Assembly (NCBI RefSeq): GCF_003253735.1
Contig: NZ_QKYW01000004.1
Coordinates: 248,001-312,000, forward strand
Direction: 5' to 3'
DNA: 64,000 bases
Source of the DNA: Pseudomonas sp. URMO17WK12:I2
GTDB lineage: Bacteria > Pseudomonadota > Gammaproteobacteria > Pseudomonadales > Pseudomonadaceae
A model generated the notes under the pieces. It saw only the letters and a program-made list of their open reading frames with translations. It did not search any database and was not told where the DNA came from. Positions within the stretch are counted from its first letter, which is position 1. Each line of letters begins with the position of its first letter. A program made the translations under genes and the position numbers. Positions 26,270 to 34,800 of the stretch are shown in pieces.

Positions 26270-27175
26270 ATGAATTTCAAGCAAGTGGAAGCCTTTCGTG
26301 CGGTGATGCTTTCTGGCTCGATGACTGCAGCGGCAGAGGCGCTGCATACCTCGCAACCCAATATCAGTCGCCTGATTGGGCAGTTAGAGCGCTTGAACGG
26401 CTTTGCTCTGTTCGAACGAATCGGTAGCCGCCTGCTACCCACCGATGAAGGCAATGCATTCTTCAATGAGGTGGACAGGGCCTTTGTCGGCCTGCGCAAT
26501 CTGGAACACTCGGCACGGCATATTCGCCAGCTCGGCACCGGGCAGATGCGCATAGCGGCCGTGCCGTCGTTGTCCCTCACCCTGTTGCCGCATGCCATCC
26601 AGCGCTTTCGCCAGGGCCACGAGCAGGTCGCCATTTCACTGCAGACCAGTGACTCGACCACGGTCGCTCACTGGGTCGCCTCGCAGTTCTGCGACTTCGG
26701 CCTGGTGTCTTTCATCGGTGATGAAACCCCGGGCGTGCAAGCACAGCTGATCGGCGATCTGCCGGGTGTATGCATCGTTCCAAAGGGTCATCGACTCGCG
26801 GCCCTGGAACGGATCGGTGTCGATGACATGGAAGGCGAGGAATTCATCTCGCTGGCCAATCTCGGTGACGGCACACGGCGACGGATTGACCACCTGTTCA
26901 TGCAGAATGGCGACCGCCGCAAGCTGAGTTTGGAAGCACCCTACGCCGCGACCATCTGCAGCATGGTGGGCACTGGTCTTGGCGTCAGCATCGTCAGCCC
27001 GCTGGTCGCCCGTGAGTACCTGCACACGGGTATAGAAATACGCCCTTTCGCCGCAGACCTGCGCTTTACCAGCTACCTGCTCCATCCTGATCATCGACCG
27101 CAAAACAGCCTGGGCAAACGCTTTGCCGCGCTCCTACAGACGATGTTTCGTGAGGAACTTGATCACGCCGGCTAG
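26270..27175 (+). CDS. LysR-family regulator of the ABC/lyase operon
   Basis: A 301-residue LysR protein. The N-terminal winged helix-turn-helix (MNFKQVEAFRAVMLSGSMTAAAEALHTSQPNISRLIGQLE) and a C-terminal periplasmic-binding-like effector domain are clear. It is divergent from the binding-protein gene, the classic arrangement for a LysR regulator that controls its neighbour and itself. It resembles the NocR/OccR group of opine regulators in length and opening residues, which would fit an amino-acid conjugate as inducer; this is family-level inference. Confidence 0.88.
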   Translation: MNFKQVEAFRAVMLSGSMTAAAEALHTSQPNISRLIGQLERLNGFALFERIGSRLLPTDEGNAFFNEVDRAFVGLRNLEHSARHIRQLGTGQMRIAAVPSLSLTLLPHAIQRFRQGHEQVAISLQTSDSTTVAHWVASQFCDFGLVSFIGDETPGVQAQLIGDLPGVCIVPKGHRLAALERIGVDDMEGEEFISLANLGDGTRRRIDHLFMQNGDRRKLSLEAPYAATICSMVGTGLGVSIVSPLVAREYLHTGIEIRPFAADLRFTSYLLHPDHRPQNSLGKRFAALLQTMFREELDHAG

Positions 27176-27290
27176 CGATCGTACAGGCGTAGCAGTTCGC
27201 CCACAGCTGTCTGCTCATGTGCCGGCCAGGGCGCATGGTAGGAGCAGACGCTGGTCCTGGTTAGGCAGGGCCGAACTTGAAAGAGCGGGT

Positions 27291-27310
27291 GGTCGAAGGA
27301 CACGCGGCTG
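27291..27310 (+). repeat. Direct repeat flanking the ABC/lyase island, right copy
   Basis: This is identical to 20773-20792 and in the same orientation. It lies between the end of the LysR gene and the LOG-family gene. Removing everything between the copies would leave the AAA+ gene and the LOG gene divergent with a normal short intergenic region. Confidence 0.85.
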
Positions 27311-27371
27311 ATCTGCTAAGGTCGGCGGCTTCATAACGTCGGTGCGTGCGCCGACAATCAGGGAGATCCAG

Positions 27372-27950
27372 ATGCGCCTGTGCATTTTCTGCGGTTCCAA
27401 TGCGGGCACCAATCCCGTCTACCTCGAGGCCGCTACCCGCCTCGGCCAAACCCTCGCCAAGGCCGGCATCGGCCTGGTGTACGGCGGCGCCTCCGTCGGC
27501 CTGATGGGCGCCGTGGCCAACGCCGCGCTGGCGGCAGGCGGCGAGGTGATCGGCGTAATCCCGCGCTCGCTGTGGGAAAAGGAAGTGGCCCATACCGGCC
27601 TCGACGACCTGCGTATCGTCGACTCCATGCACCAGCGCAAGGCGCTGATGGCCGAATTGTCGGACGGCTTCATCGCCCTGCCCGGCGGCGTCGGCACCCT
27701 GGAGGAGTTGTTCGAGGTGTGGACCTGGGCACAGCTCGGCCACCACCAGAAACCCTGCGCGCTGCTCAATATCAACGGCTACTACGACCGCCTCGCCGGG
27801 TTCCTCGATCACATGGTCGACGAAGCCTTCGTCAAGGCGCCGCACCGCGAGATGCTGATCGTCGAGCAGGATATCGACGCGCTGCTGACGGCGATCAATG
27901 GCTATGAAGCGCCGCAGGTGGGCAAGTGGATCGGTCGGCAGGAAACCTGA
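27372..27950 (+). CDS. LOG family protein (nucleotide 5'-monophosphate phosphoribohydrolase)
   Basis: A 192-residue Rossmann-fold protein of the LOG/TIGR00730 family. The diagnostic motif [16 protein letters not shown] and the segment SMHQRKALM, which contribute the phosphate- and ribose-binding residues, are both present. Members hydrolyse cytokinin riboside 5'-monophosphates or AMP/CMP-like nucleotides; in bacteria the true substrate is often unknown. GGGAGAT lies upstream of the ATG at 27372. A start ten codons earlier is possible but lacks that signal. Confidence 0.9.
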   Translation: MRLCIFCGSNAGTNPVYLEAATRLGQTLAKAGIGLVYGGASVGLMGAVANAALAAGGEVIGVIPRSLWEKEVAHTGLDDLRIVDSMHQRKALMAELSDGFIALPGGVGTLEELFEVWTWAQLGHHQKPCALLNINGYYDRLAGFLDHMVDEAFVKAPHREMLIVEQDIDALLTAINGYEAPQVGKWIGRQET

Positions 27951-27975
27951 TATTCGCTCGATCAGCAGACACGAT

Positions 27976-28023
27976 GTGGGAGCGGGCCATGCCCGCGATT
28001 TCGCGCGCATGGCGCGCTCCCAC
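27976..28023. repeat. REP-like palindrome, copy 2
   Basis: GTGGGAGCGGGCCATG...GCGCGCTCCCAC, the same family as 14479-14525 and 31720-31769, 25 bp after the LOG gene. It may act as a bidirectional 3'-end structure. Confidence 0.8.
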
Positions 28024-28124
28024 ATAAAACATTGTATATCCTGGAATAACAGAGTCCATTCACTGCCGACGCTTGCAATCACACGCACCCTGGATTATTT
28101 TCGAGCCATTCAACGGAGCCGCAC

Positions 28125-28256
28125 ATGTCCACATCCCTGATCCTGAACGCCATCCGCCTCGATGCAGCCTGCATCGTGATCGCGCGTGCCCAGGCATCGG
28201 TGGTCGCTGCAGCCGCTTATTTTTATGGGTATTGGTTTAGCCACAGGCGCGCCTGA
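28125..28256 (+). CDS. Aromatic-rich leader peptide of the DAHP synthase gene
   Basis: A 43-residue reading frame with a good ribosome-binding site (GGAG, 7 bp before the ATG). Its C-terminal part is AYFYGYWFSHRRA: six aromatic residues among seven (Y32, F33, Y34, Y36, W37, F38) a few codons before the stop. A strong terminator begins 54 bp after the stop. This is the layout of an amino-acid attenuation leader, in which stalling at Phe, Tyr or Trp codons would alter folding downstream. The next full gene makes the first enzyme of aromatic biosynthesis. GGCGCGCCTG (28246) can pair with CAGGCGCC (28264), a candidate alternative hairpin. Confidence 0.82.
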   Translation: MSTSLILNAIRLDAACIVIARAQASVVAAAAYFYGYWFSHRRA

Positions 28257-28309
28257 TACCCCACAGGCGCCCTAGTAACCCAGGGTCGCCACCAGACAGT
28301 TTCTCGAAA

Positions 28310-28346
28310 CCCCCGGTCGGCCTCCCGACCGGGGGTTTTGTTTTTT
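28310..28346 (+). terminator. Attenuator terminator before the DAHP synthase gene
   Basis: CCCCCGGTCGG-CCTC-CCGACCGGGGG is a perfect 11-bp GC-rich stem at 28310-28335, followed by TTTTGTTTTTT. It lies between the aromatic-rich leader peptide and the DAHP synthase gene rather than at an operon end, so it should control readthrough. Confidence 0.88.
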
Positions 28347-28380
28347 CCGGCACAACGATTTGTTCACAGAGGATTTCACC

Positions 28381-28485
28381 ATGACCGCCTACACCACCTA
28401 CCAGACCTATTACCGCTACAGCTGGCGATTTACCGGCGCTCACGCCGCTCAACCACTCAATCGAACATCCCATCGAGCCAGATAG
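28381..28485 (+). CDS. Second, tyrosine-rich leader peptide
   Basis: A 34-residue frame, too short for most gene finders, starts at an ATG with AGAGGA 8 bp upstream. Its first half is MTAYTTYQTYYRYSWRF: five Tyr, one Trp and one Phe in seventeen residues. It sits after the attenuator and ends 43 bp before the DAHP synthase start. There is no U-tract after it, so if it regulates, it probably does so through translation, for example by stalling that opens the downstream ribosome-binding site. A second sensing step is inferred, not shown. Confidence 0.68.
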   Translation: MTAYTTYQTYYRYSWRFTGAHAAQPLNRTSHRAR

Positions 28486-28528
28486 TGCGCCGCGCGCGGT
28501 AACATCCGCGCCGGCCGAGGAAATCACC

Positions 28529-29617
28529 ATGTCCGTAGCCGCCAATCCCCGCTCCACCGCCAAAGCCGCCGATCTGCACTTGGTCGCCCAGCCTAGCCGC
28601 CGCCACACCTCGCCGTTACCCAATGCCACCCAGTTGCGCGAAGAGCTGCCACTCTCCGCGGTCCTTGCCCGCCAGGTACAGCAACAGCGCCACTCGATCC
28701 GCGCCATTCTCGATGGTCACGACCCGCGTCTGCTGGTGGTGGTCGGCCCCTGCTCCCTGCACGACGATGCCGCTGTACTCGAATACGCCGAGCGCCTGGC
28801 CGTCCTCAGCCAGCGGGTGGGTGATCGCCTGCTGCTGGTGATGCGCGCCTACGTCGAGAAGCCGCGCACCACGGTGGGCTGGAAGGGCCTGGTCTACGAT
28901 CCGGCGCTGGATGGCAGCTGCGATATGGCCGAAGGCCTGCGCCGCTCGCGCAAATTGATGCTCAGGCTGCTGGAGCTGGGCCTGCCGTTGGCCAGCGAGA
29001 TCCTCCAGCCACTGGTGGCCGGCTACTTCGACGACCTGCTCGGCTGGGCGGCGATTGGCGCACGCACCAGCGAGTCCCAGGTACATCGCGAACTGGTCAG
29101 CGGCCTGGAGATGCCGGTGGGCTTCAAGAACGGCACCGACGGCAGCCTCGGCATCGCCTGCGACGCCATGCGCTCGGCAGCCCATGCCCACCAGCACTTC
29201 GGCGTCGACGGCCACGGCCGCCCGGCACTGGTGCACACCCACGGCAACCCGGATACCCACCTGGTGCTGCGCGGCGGCCACGCGGGGCCGAACTACGACG
29301 CCGCCAGCGTCGCCACCGCGCGCGCCGAGCTGGAGCGCCAGGGCATCGCGCCACGCATCATGGTCGACTGCAGCCATGCCAACAGCGGCAAGAACCCGCT
29401 GCGCCAGCCCGAGGTGCTGAGCAGCGTGCTCGACCAGCGCCTGGCCGGCGACGGCGCCCTGCGTGCGGTGATGATCGAAAGCCACCTGTTCGACGGCGCC
29501 CAGAGCCTCGGCGGTGAGTTGCGCTACGGTGTATCCATCACCGACGGCTGCCTCGGCTGGGCGGGCACCGAGCGCATGCTGGTGGACGCCGCCATCCGCA
29601 TGCGCCACCTGGTCTGA
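28529..29617 (+). CDS. 3-deoxy-7-phosphoheptulonate (DAHP) synthase, class I
   Basis: A 362-residue enzyme that joins phosphoenolpyruvate and erythrose 4-phosphate, the first committed step to the aromatic amino acids. Motifs of the AroF/G/H class are present: VGPCSLHD, EKPRTTVGWKG, GARTSES, GFKNGTDG and DCSHANS, covering the metal- and substrate-binding residues. GAGGAAATC precedes the ATG. Which amino acid inhibits the enzyme cannot be read from the sequence, but the leader peptides suggest regulation by Tyr, Phe and Trp. Its position near cobN matches the order known in P. aeruginosa. Confidence 0.93.
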   Translation: MSVAANPRSTAKAADLHLVAQPSRRHTSPLPNATQLREELPLSAVLARQVQQQRHSIRAILDGHDPRLLVVVGPCSLHDDAAVLEYAERLAVLSQRVGDRLLLVMRAYVEKPRTTVGWKGLVYDPALDGSCDMAEGLRRSRKLMLRLLELGLPLASEILQPLVAGYFDDLLGWAAIGARTSESQVHRELVSGLEMPVGFKNGTDGSLGIACDAMRSAAHAHQHFGVDGHGRPALVHTHGNPDTHLVLRGGHAGPNYDAASVATARAELERQGIAPRIMVDCSHANSGKNPLRQPEVLSSVLDQRLAGDGALRAVMIESHLFDGAQSLGGELRYGVSITDGCLGWAGTERMLVDAAIRMRHLV

Positions 29618-29705
29618 CGCCGTGGCCTGGCGTCGAGCGCAGCGATACCGGGGGCACCCACCCCGGGTATCACTAGGTTCGACCCGAGCTACGACAGCTC
29701 ACCGA

Positions 29706-31316
29706 TCACGCCCGCTCGTACTGCCAGCCCTGGGCCGTCCACTGCAAGCGATCGGTGATGGCCAATGCCTCGATGAACGCGGCGTCGTGGGAGACCACGA
29801 TCAGCGCCCCGCGGTAGTCGCGCAGCATGGCTTCGACGGCCAACAGCGAGTCGAGATCGATATGGTTATCGGGTTCATCGAGCAGCAGCAGGGGCGAGGC
29901 CGGCTCACTGCCGATCACCCCGGCCAGCGCCAGCTTCAGACGTTCACCACCGCTGAGCCGTGCGCAGGGTAGCAAAGCCCGATGAGCATCCAGCCCCAGG
30001 TGCATCAGCCGAGTGCGGGCCAGCGCTTCGGGCAACCCGTGGTTGCAGCGACGCAAGTGCTCGAGCGCGCTTTGCGCCGCGGGCAGGCAGGACAGTTGTT
30101 GATCCAGGTAGGCCAGCGGCACCTCGACCCGACACGCTCCGGCAACGGCTGATAGCCTGCCGGCGAGCATCGCCAGTACGCTCGACTTGCCACAACCGTT
30201 GGGCCCGGTGATCGCCAGCCGGCGTGGGCCGAACAGGTCGATATCCGGCAGGCTGGCAGCCGAGAACGGCGCCTGCACAGCGCGCAGGCTCAACACCCGC
30301 TTGCCCTCGGGCAGGGTTGCAGCACCGCCATGCAGCTCGATCCCGAGGTGCTCATCGACCTGCGCGGCGGCTTCACGCACCGCGCCATCGAGCCCGCTAC
30401 GGGCTTCTTGCAGGCGCTGCTGCAAACGGCCGGCGCTGTTCTCGCTACGGCTCTTCTGCTGACCCAGGAGGATTGGCGCCTGGTTGCTGTCCCGTGCGCC
30501 TCGCGCTCCGCTGGCAGCTCTACGCTGCTGGCGCTGCTGCTGTGCCTGCAACGCCCGCTCGCCCCGTTTGCGTTCGGTACGGGCATGCCCCAATGCATGC
30601 TGGGCGGCTTGTCGCTCACGTAACAGAGCGTCTAGGTAGACGCTGTAATTGCCGCCGTAGGCGCGCAGCCCGCCTGGCGATAACTCGACAATACGCTGCA
30701 TGCCTTCGAGCAGTTGACGATCATGGCTGATCACCAGCAGCCCGCCAGGCCACTGCCGCAAGCGCTCGTAAAGACGTTGACGGCTGGCCTGATCCAGATG
30801 GTTACTGGGCTCATCGAGAATCAGCAGGTCGGCACCGCTGAGCAACATGCCAAGCAGCGCCACCCGCGTGCGCTCGCCGCCGCTGAGCATGGCGGCCGGG
30901 GTTTGCAGGGCGAGGTGACCAAGGCCCTCGTCGTGCAACGCCGCGTGCAGACGCTCGGCGATATCCCACCGGCCTTCGAGCGTCTCGACATCGTCCTCGT
31001 CCATGCAGCCTGCACAGATGCGACCCAGCGCATCGAAAGGCGCAGCAAACCCCATCAGGTCGACCACCCGCGCTCCATTGGCCACCTGGATATCCTGGGG
31101 CAGATAGGCGACCTGCGCCTGCCCCGTGATCCGCCCTGCGGTCGGCTGCAAGCGCCCGGCAAGCAGACGGCCGAGCACGCTCTTGCCGGCGCCATTGCGC
31201 CCCACCAGGCCGGTGTGCCGGGTATCGAAGGTTTCGCTCAGCGCATCGAACAGCGGCTGGCCAGTGGGAAAATGAAAGGACACGCGCTCGAGCGCGATAA
31301 CAGGCGAGTTCGTCAT
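29706..31316 (-). CDS. ABC-F family ATPase
   Basis: A 536-residue soluble protein with two ATP-binding cassettes and no membrane span. Cassette 1 has Walker A GRNGAGKS, signature LSGGERTRVAL and LILDEPSNHLD; cassette 2 has GPNGCGKSS, LSGGERLKLAL and LLLDEPDNHID. The linker (about residues 235-320) is basic and glutamine/arginine-rich (ERALQAQQQRQQRRAASGARGA). ABC-F proteins act on ribosomes as translation factors or antibiotic-protection factors. The asparagine-histidine D-loop (NHLD/NHID) is typical. It is monocistronic and convergent with the DAHP synthase gene. Whether it is housekeeping or protective is unknown. Confidence 0.9.
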   Translation of the reverse strand: MTNSPVIALERVSFHFPTGQPLFDALSETFDTRHTGLVGRNGAGKSVLGRLLAGRLQPTAGRITGQAQVAYLPQDIQVANGARVVDLMGFAAPFDALGRICAGCMDEDDVETLEGRWDIAERLHAALHDEGLGHLALQTPAAMLSGGERTRVALLGMLLSGADLLILDEPSNHLDQASRQRLYERLRQWPGGLLVISHDRQLLEGMQRIVELSPGGLRAYGGNYSVYLDALLRERQAAQHALGHARTERKRGERALQAQQQRQQRRAASGARGARDSNQAPILLGQQKSRSENSAGRLQQRLQEARSGLDGAVREAAAQVDEHLGIELHGGAATLPEGKRVLSLRAVQAPFSAASLPDIDLFGPRRLAITGPNGCGKSSVLAMLAGRLSAVAGACRVEVPLAYLDQQLSCLPAAQSALEHLRRCNHGLPEALARTRLMHLGLDAHRALLPCARLSGGERLKLALAGVIGSEPASPLLLLDEPDNHIDLDSLLAVEAMLRDYRGALIVVSHDAAFIEALAITDRLQWTAQGWQYERA

Positions 31317-31497
31317 GAATGACTCCAGGCAATGCCGTGAAAAACGCGCGGCACAAGGCCACGGCGGACGATCACAGGTCGTGCGAGCACGACGGCATTA
31401 CTGGCGCATTGGACGAAACTCCGGCGGGAAGTGGACGGTTAGGCTAAACCCAAGGTCAGCTCAGGGCAACCGAGGCGACTTGTAAAAAAAGCGAAAA

Positions 31498-31699
31498 AGC
31501 GCTGAAGGAAGCTTCAAGGCAAAAGAGGCCACCCAACTGATCGTTCCTCACGCTCTGCGTGGGAATGCCTGCGAGGACGCTCTGCGTCCTCTGTTGCATG
31601 CCGCGCGCAGCCGTAGCAGGCGCAGAGCGCCTTGGCCTGAGCTACCACGCTGGAGCGTAGGAGCCATCGTAAGCGCTGAGGGAAGCTTCCGGGCGAAAG
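31498..31699. repeat. Composite intergenic repeat with flanking direct repeats
   Basis: An imperfect direct repeat, GCTGAAGGAAGCTTC (from 31501) and GCTGAGGGAAGCTTC (from 31674), brackets two short hairpins, CCTCACGCTCTGCGTGGG (31547) and GAGGACGCTCTGCGTCCTC (31573). No credible gene lies in this part of the 507-bp gap; a REP-like copy follows at 31720. Confidence 0.6.
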
Positions 31700-31719
31700 C
31701 AGACATTGTTGTTTTACCT

Positions 31720-31769
31720 GTGGGAACGGGCCATGCCCGTGATTTTTCGCGGGCATGGCCCGCTCCCAC
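31720..31769. repeat. REP-like palindrome, copy 3
   Basis: GTGGGAACGGGCCATGCCCG...GGGCATGGCCCGCTCCCAC is an almost perfect long palindrome of the family also at 14479 and 27976. It lies 54 bp from the end of cobN and may stabilise or terminate its transcript. Confidence 0.8.
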
Positions 31770-31823
31770 AGATACTGCGCCGATGGCCGCTTCGCCACTT
31801 TCCGGCCAATGCGCCAACAGACC

Positions 31824-34800
31824 TCAGCTTTCTTCGCTGTCGAGCAGCAGGTTTTCCAGGGCTTCACGGTACTCGCCCGGCTCCTGCCACAGGCCACGTT
31901 GCTGGGCTTCGAGCAGGCGCTCGACGATGTCCTGCAGGGCGCCGGGGTTGTGCTGCTGGATGAAGTCGCGGGTGTCCTTGTCCATCAGGTAGGCGTCGGT
32001 GAGCAGGGCGTACTGGTGGTCGTCGACCAGCTCGCTGGTGGCGTCGAAGGCGAACAGGTAGTCGATGGTCGCGGCCAGTTCGAAGGCGCCCTTGTAGCCG
32101 TGGCGCTTCATGCCCTCGATCCACTTGGGGTTGGCCGCGCGGGCGCGCACCACCCGCCCCAGCTCCTGCTTGAGGGTACGGATGCGCGGGGTGTCGGGCT
32201 GGCTGTTGTCACCAAAGTAGCTGGCCACCTTGCCACCGCGCAGGGTTTCCACGGCCGCCAGCATGCCGCCCTGGAACTGGTAGTAGTCGTTGGAATCGAG
32301 GATGTCGTGCTCGCGGTTGTCCTGGTTGTGCAGCACCGCCTGCATGCGCTCCAGGCGCTCGGCGAACTGCTCACGGGCTGGCGCGCCCTCCGCGCCCTTG
32401 CCGTAGGCGTAGCCGCCCCAGTTCAGGTACACCTCGGCGAGATCCGCGCGGTTTTCCCACAGGCGCTCTTCGATGGCGTTCTGCACGCCGGCGCCATAGG
32501 CACCCGGCTTGGAGCCGAAGATCCGCCAGCCGGCCTGACGCCGTGCCTCGCGTTCATCAAGCCCGCCATCCTGCAGCGCCAGGGCTTCCTGCCAGACCCG
32601 GCCGGACAGCGGGTTCATGTCCGGCGCCTCGTCCAGATCGGCAACCGCCTGCACGGCATCGTCGAACAGGCGGATCAGGTTGGCGAAGGCATCGCGGAAG
32701 AAGCCGGATACCCGCAGGGTCACGTCGACACGCGGGCGACCGAGCTGCTCCAGCGGCAGCACCTCGAAACGCTCGACCCGCCCGCTGCCGGCCTGCCACA
32801 CCGGGCGCACGCCCAGCAGGGCCATGGCCTGGGCGATATCGTCGCCGCCGGTGCGCATGGTCGCGGTGCCCCACACCGACAGGCCGAGCTGGCGCAGGTG
32901 ATCGCCTTCGTCCTGCAGGTGACGTTCGAGCAAGCGGTCGGCGGCCTGCACGCCGAGGCGCCAGGCGGTGGGCGTGGGCAGGTTGCGCACGTCCACGGAG
33001 TAGAAATTGCGCCCGGTGGGCAGTACATCGAGGCGCCCACGGCTCGGCGCGCCACTCGGGCCGGAGGGTACGAAGCGGCCATCGAGGGCGTCGAGCAGAC
33101 CGTGCATCTCGGCATCGCCGCAAGCATCCAGCAGCAGGGCGATATGGCTGTGCAGGTTGTGCAGCACGGCCGCGCTACTCGATCCGACGGATTCGAAATC
33201 CGCCCCCGAGATCAACCCTAAACCCAGCAGTTCCAGACGTTCGCGGGTGTCGCCAAAGCTGCGCCATGGCTCATCGCTCACGCTGACGAGAATAGCCGGG
33301 CGCGGCCCCATCCACGGCGCGGCCATCTCGCAATCGAGCGGATCGAAGCCGAGTGCCAGATCATCGGCCAGTGCACGCAGCAGGCTGGCATTGCCGCCCT
33401 GCCCGTCACCACGCGGAATGCGCAGCAGCGCCAGCAAGGTATCGCGGCGCAGGGTGCCGGACGGCGACTCGCCGAACACATGCAGGCCGTCACGGATCTG
33501 CGACTCCTTGAGGTCGCACAGGTAGGCGTCCAGCTGCGGCAGCCAGCTGGCGGGGTCGTCGTTGAGCTGTAGGCCCAGCTCGCGATCCAGGCTGGCCTCA
33601 CGCACCTTGTGCAGGATCTCGCCGCGCAGTTCGGCGGCGCGGCGCAGGTCGAGCTGGCTGGCGTCGTAATACTCGTCGGCCAGCCGTTCCAGGTCACGCA
33701 GCGGGCCGTAGCTCTCGGCGCGGGTCAGCGGCGGCATCAGGTGGTCGATGATCACCGCCTGGGTACGCCGCTTGGCCTGGGCGCCTTCGCCAGGGTCGTT
33801 GACGATGAACGGGTAGATATTCGGCAGCGCACCGAGAATTGCAGTTGGCCAGCAGCTTTCCGACAGCCCCACGCTCTTGCCCGGCAGCCACTCCAGGTTG
33901 CCGTGCTTGCCGACGTGGATCACCGCGTTGGCCGCGTAGACGTGGCGCATCCAGAAATAGAAGGCCAGGTAGCCGTGCGGCGGCACCAGGTCCGGATCGT
34001 GGTAGACCGCCGCTGCGTCGACCTGGTAACCCCGGGCCGGCTGGATGCCGACGAAGGTCAGGCCAAAGCGCAGGCCGGCGATCATCAGCCGGCCTGCGCG
34101 GAACATCGGGTCGTTCTCCGGCGCGCCCCAGCGCTCCAGCACTGCCTGGCGATTGGCCTCGGGCAGGGCGGCGAAGAAGCGCTGGTAGTCGTCCAGTGCC
34201 AGGCTCTGGGCGCAGGGCCGCAGGTCGAGGTTGTCGAGATCGTTGGTCACGCCGCCGAGCAGTTGGTGGATCAGCGCCGTGCCGCTGTCCGGCAGCGCCT
34301 CGACCGGATAACCCTGCTGCTGCAGGGCCTGGAGGATATTCAGTGCCGCCGCTGGCGTATCCAGGCCGACGCCGTTGCCGATACGGCCGTCGCGGGTCGG
34401 GTAGTTGGCCAGTACCAGGGCGATGCGCTTATCCACAGCCGGAAGGCGCTGCAGATCGGCCTGACGGCGCGCCAGTTCGGCGACGAAATCCATGCCGGGC
34501 AGGTGCGCGCGGTAACAGACCACATCGCTCTGGCTGCGCTCGCTGCGAAAGGCCAGGCCCTTGAAGCTGATCGGCCGGGTGATCAGCCGGCCGTCCAGTT
34601 CCGGTAGCGCGATATGCATGGCCAGGTCGCGGGGGCCGAGGCCCTGGGCGTTGCCTTGCCATTGCTCCTCGCTGTCCAGCGCACAGAGCGCCTGCAGAAC
34701 CGGCACGTCACGGCGGAACGGCCGCGCCTGGGGCGACTCCGGGTTGGACTGGGCAAAACCGGTGGTGTTGATGATCACGCTGGCGCCCACTTCGTCGAGC

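Noticed and set aside
20773-27310. The 20-bp direct repeats considered as att sites of a phage or integrative element
   Set aside because: There is no integrase, excisionase, tRNA end or phage gene between them. An insertion or recombination origin is kept as a hypothesis only.
29643-29671. GATACCGGGG...CCCCGGGTATC after the DAHP synthase gene as its terminator
   Set aside because: The stem has a bulge and lacks a U-tract. It may aid 3'-end stability, but I could not call it a terminator.
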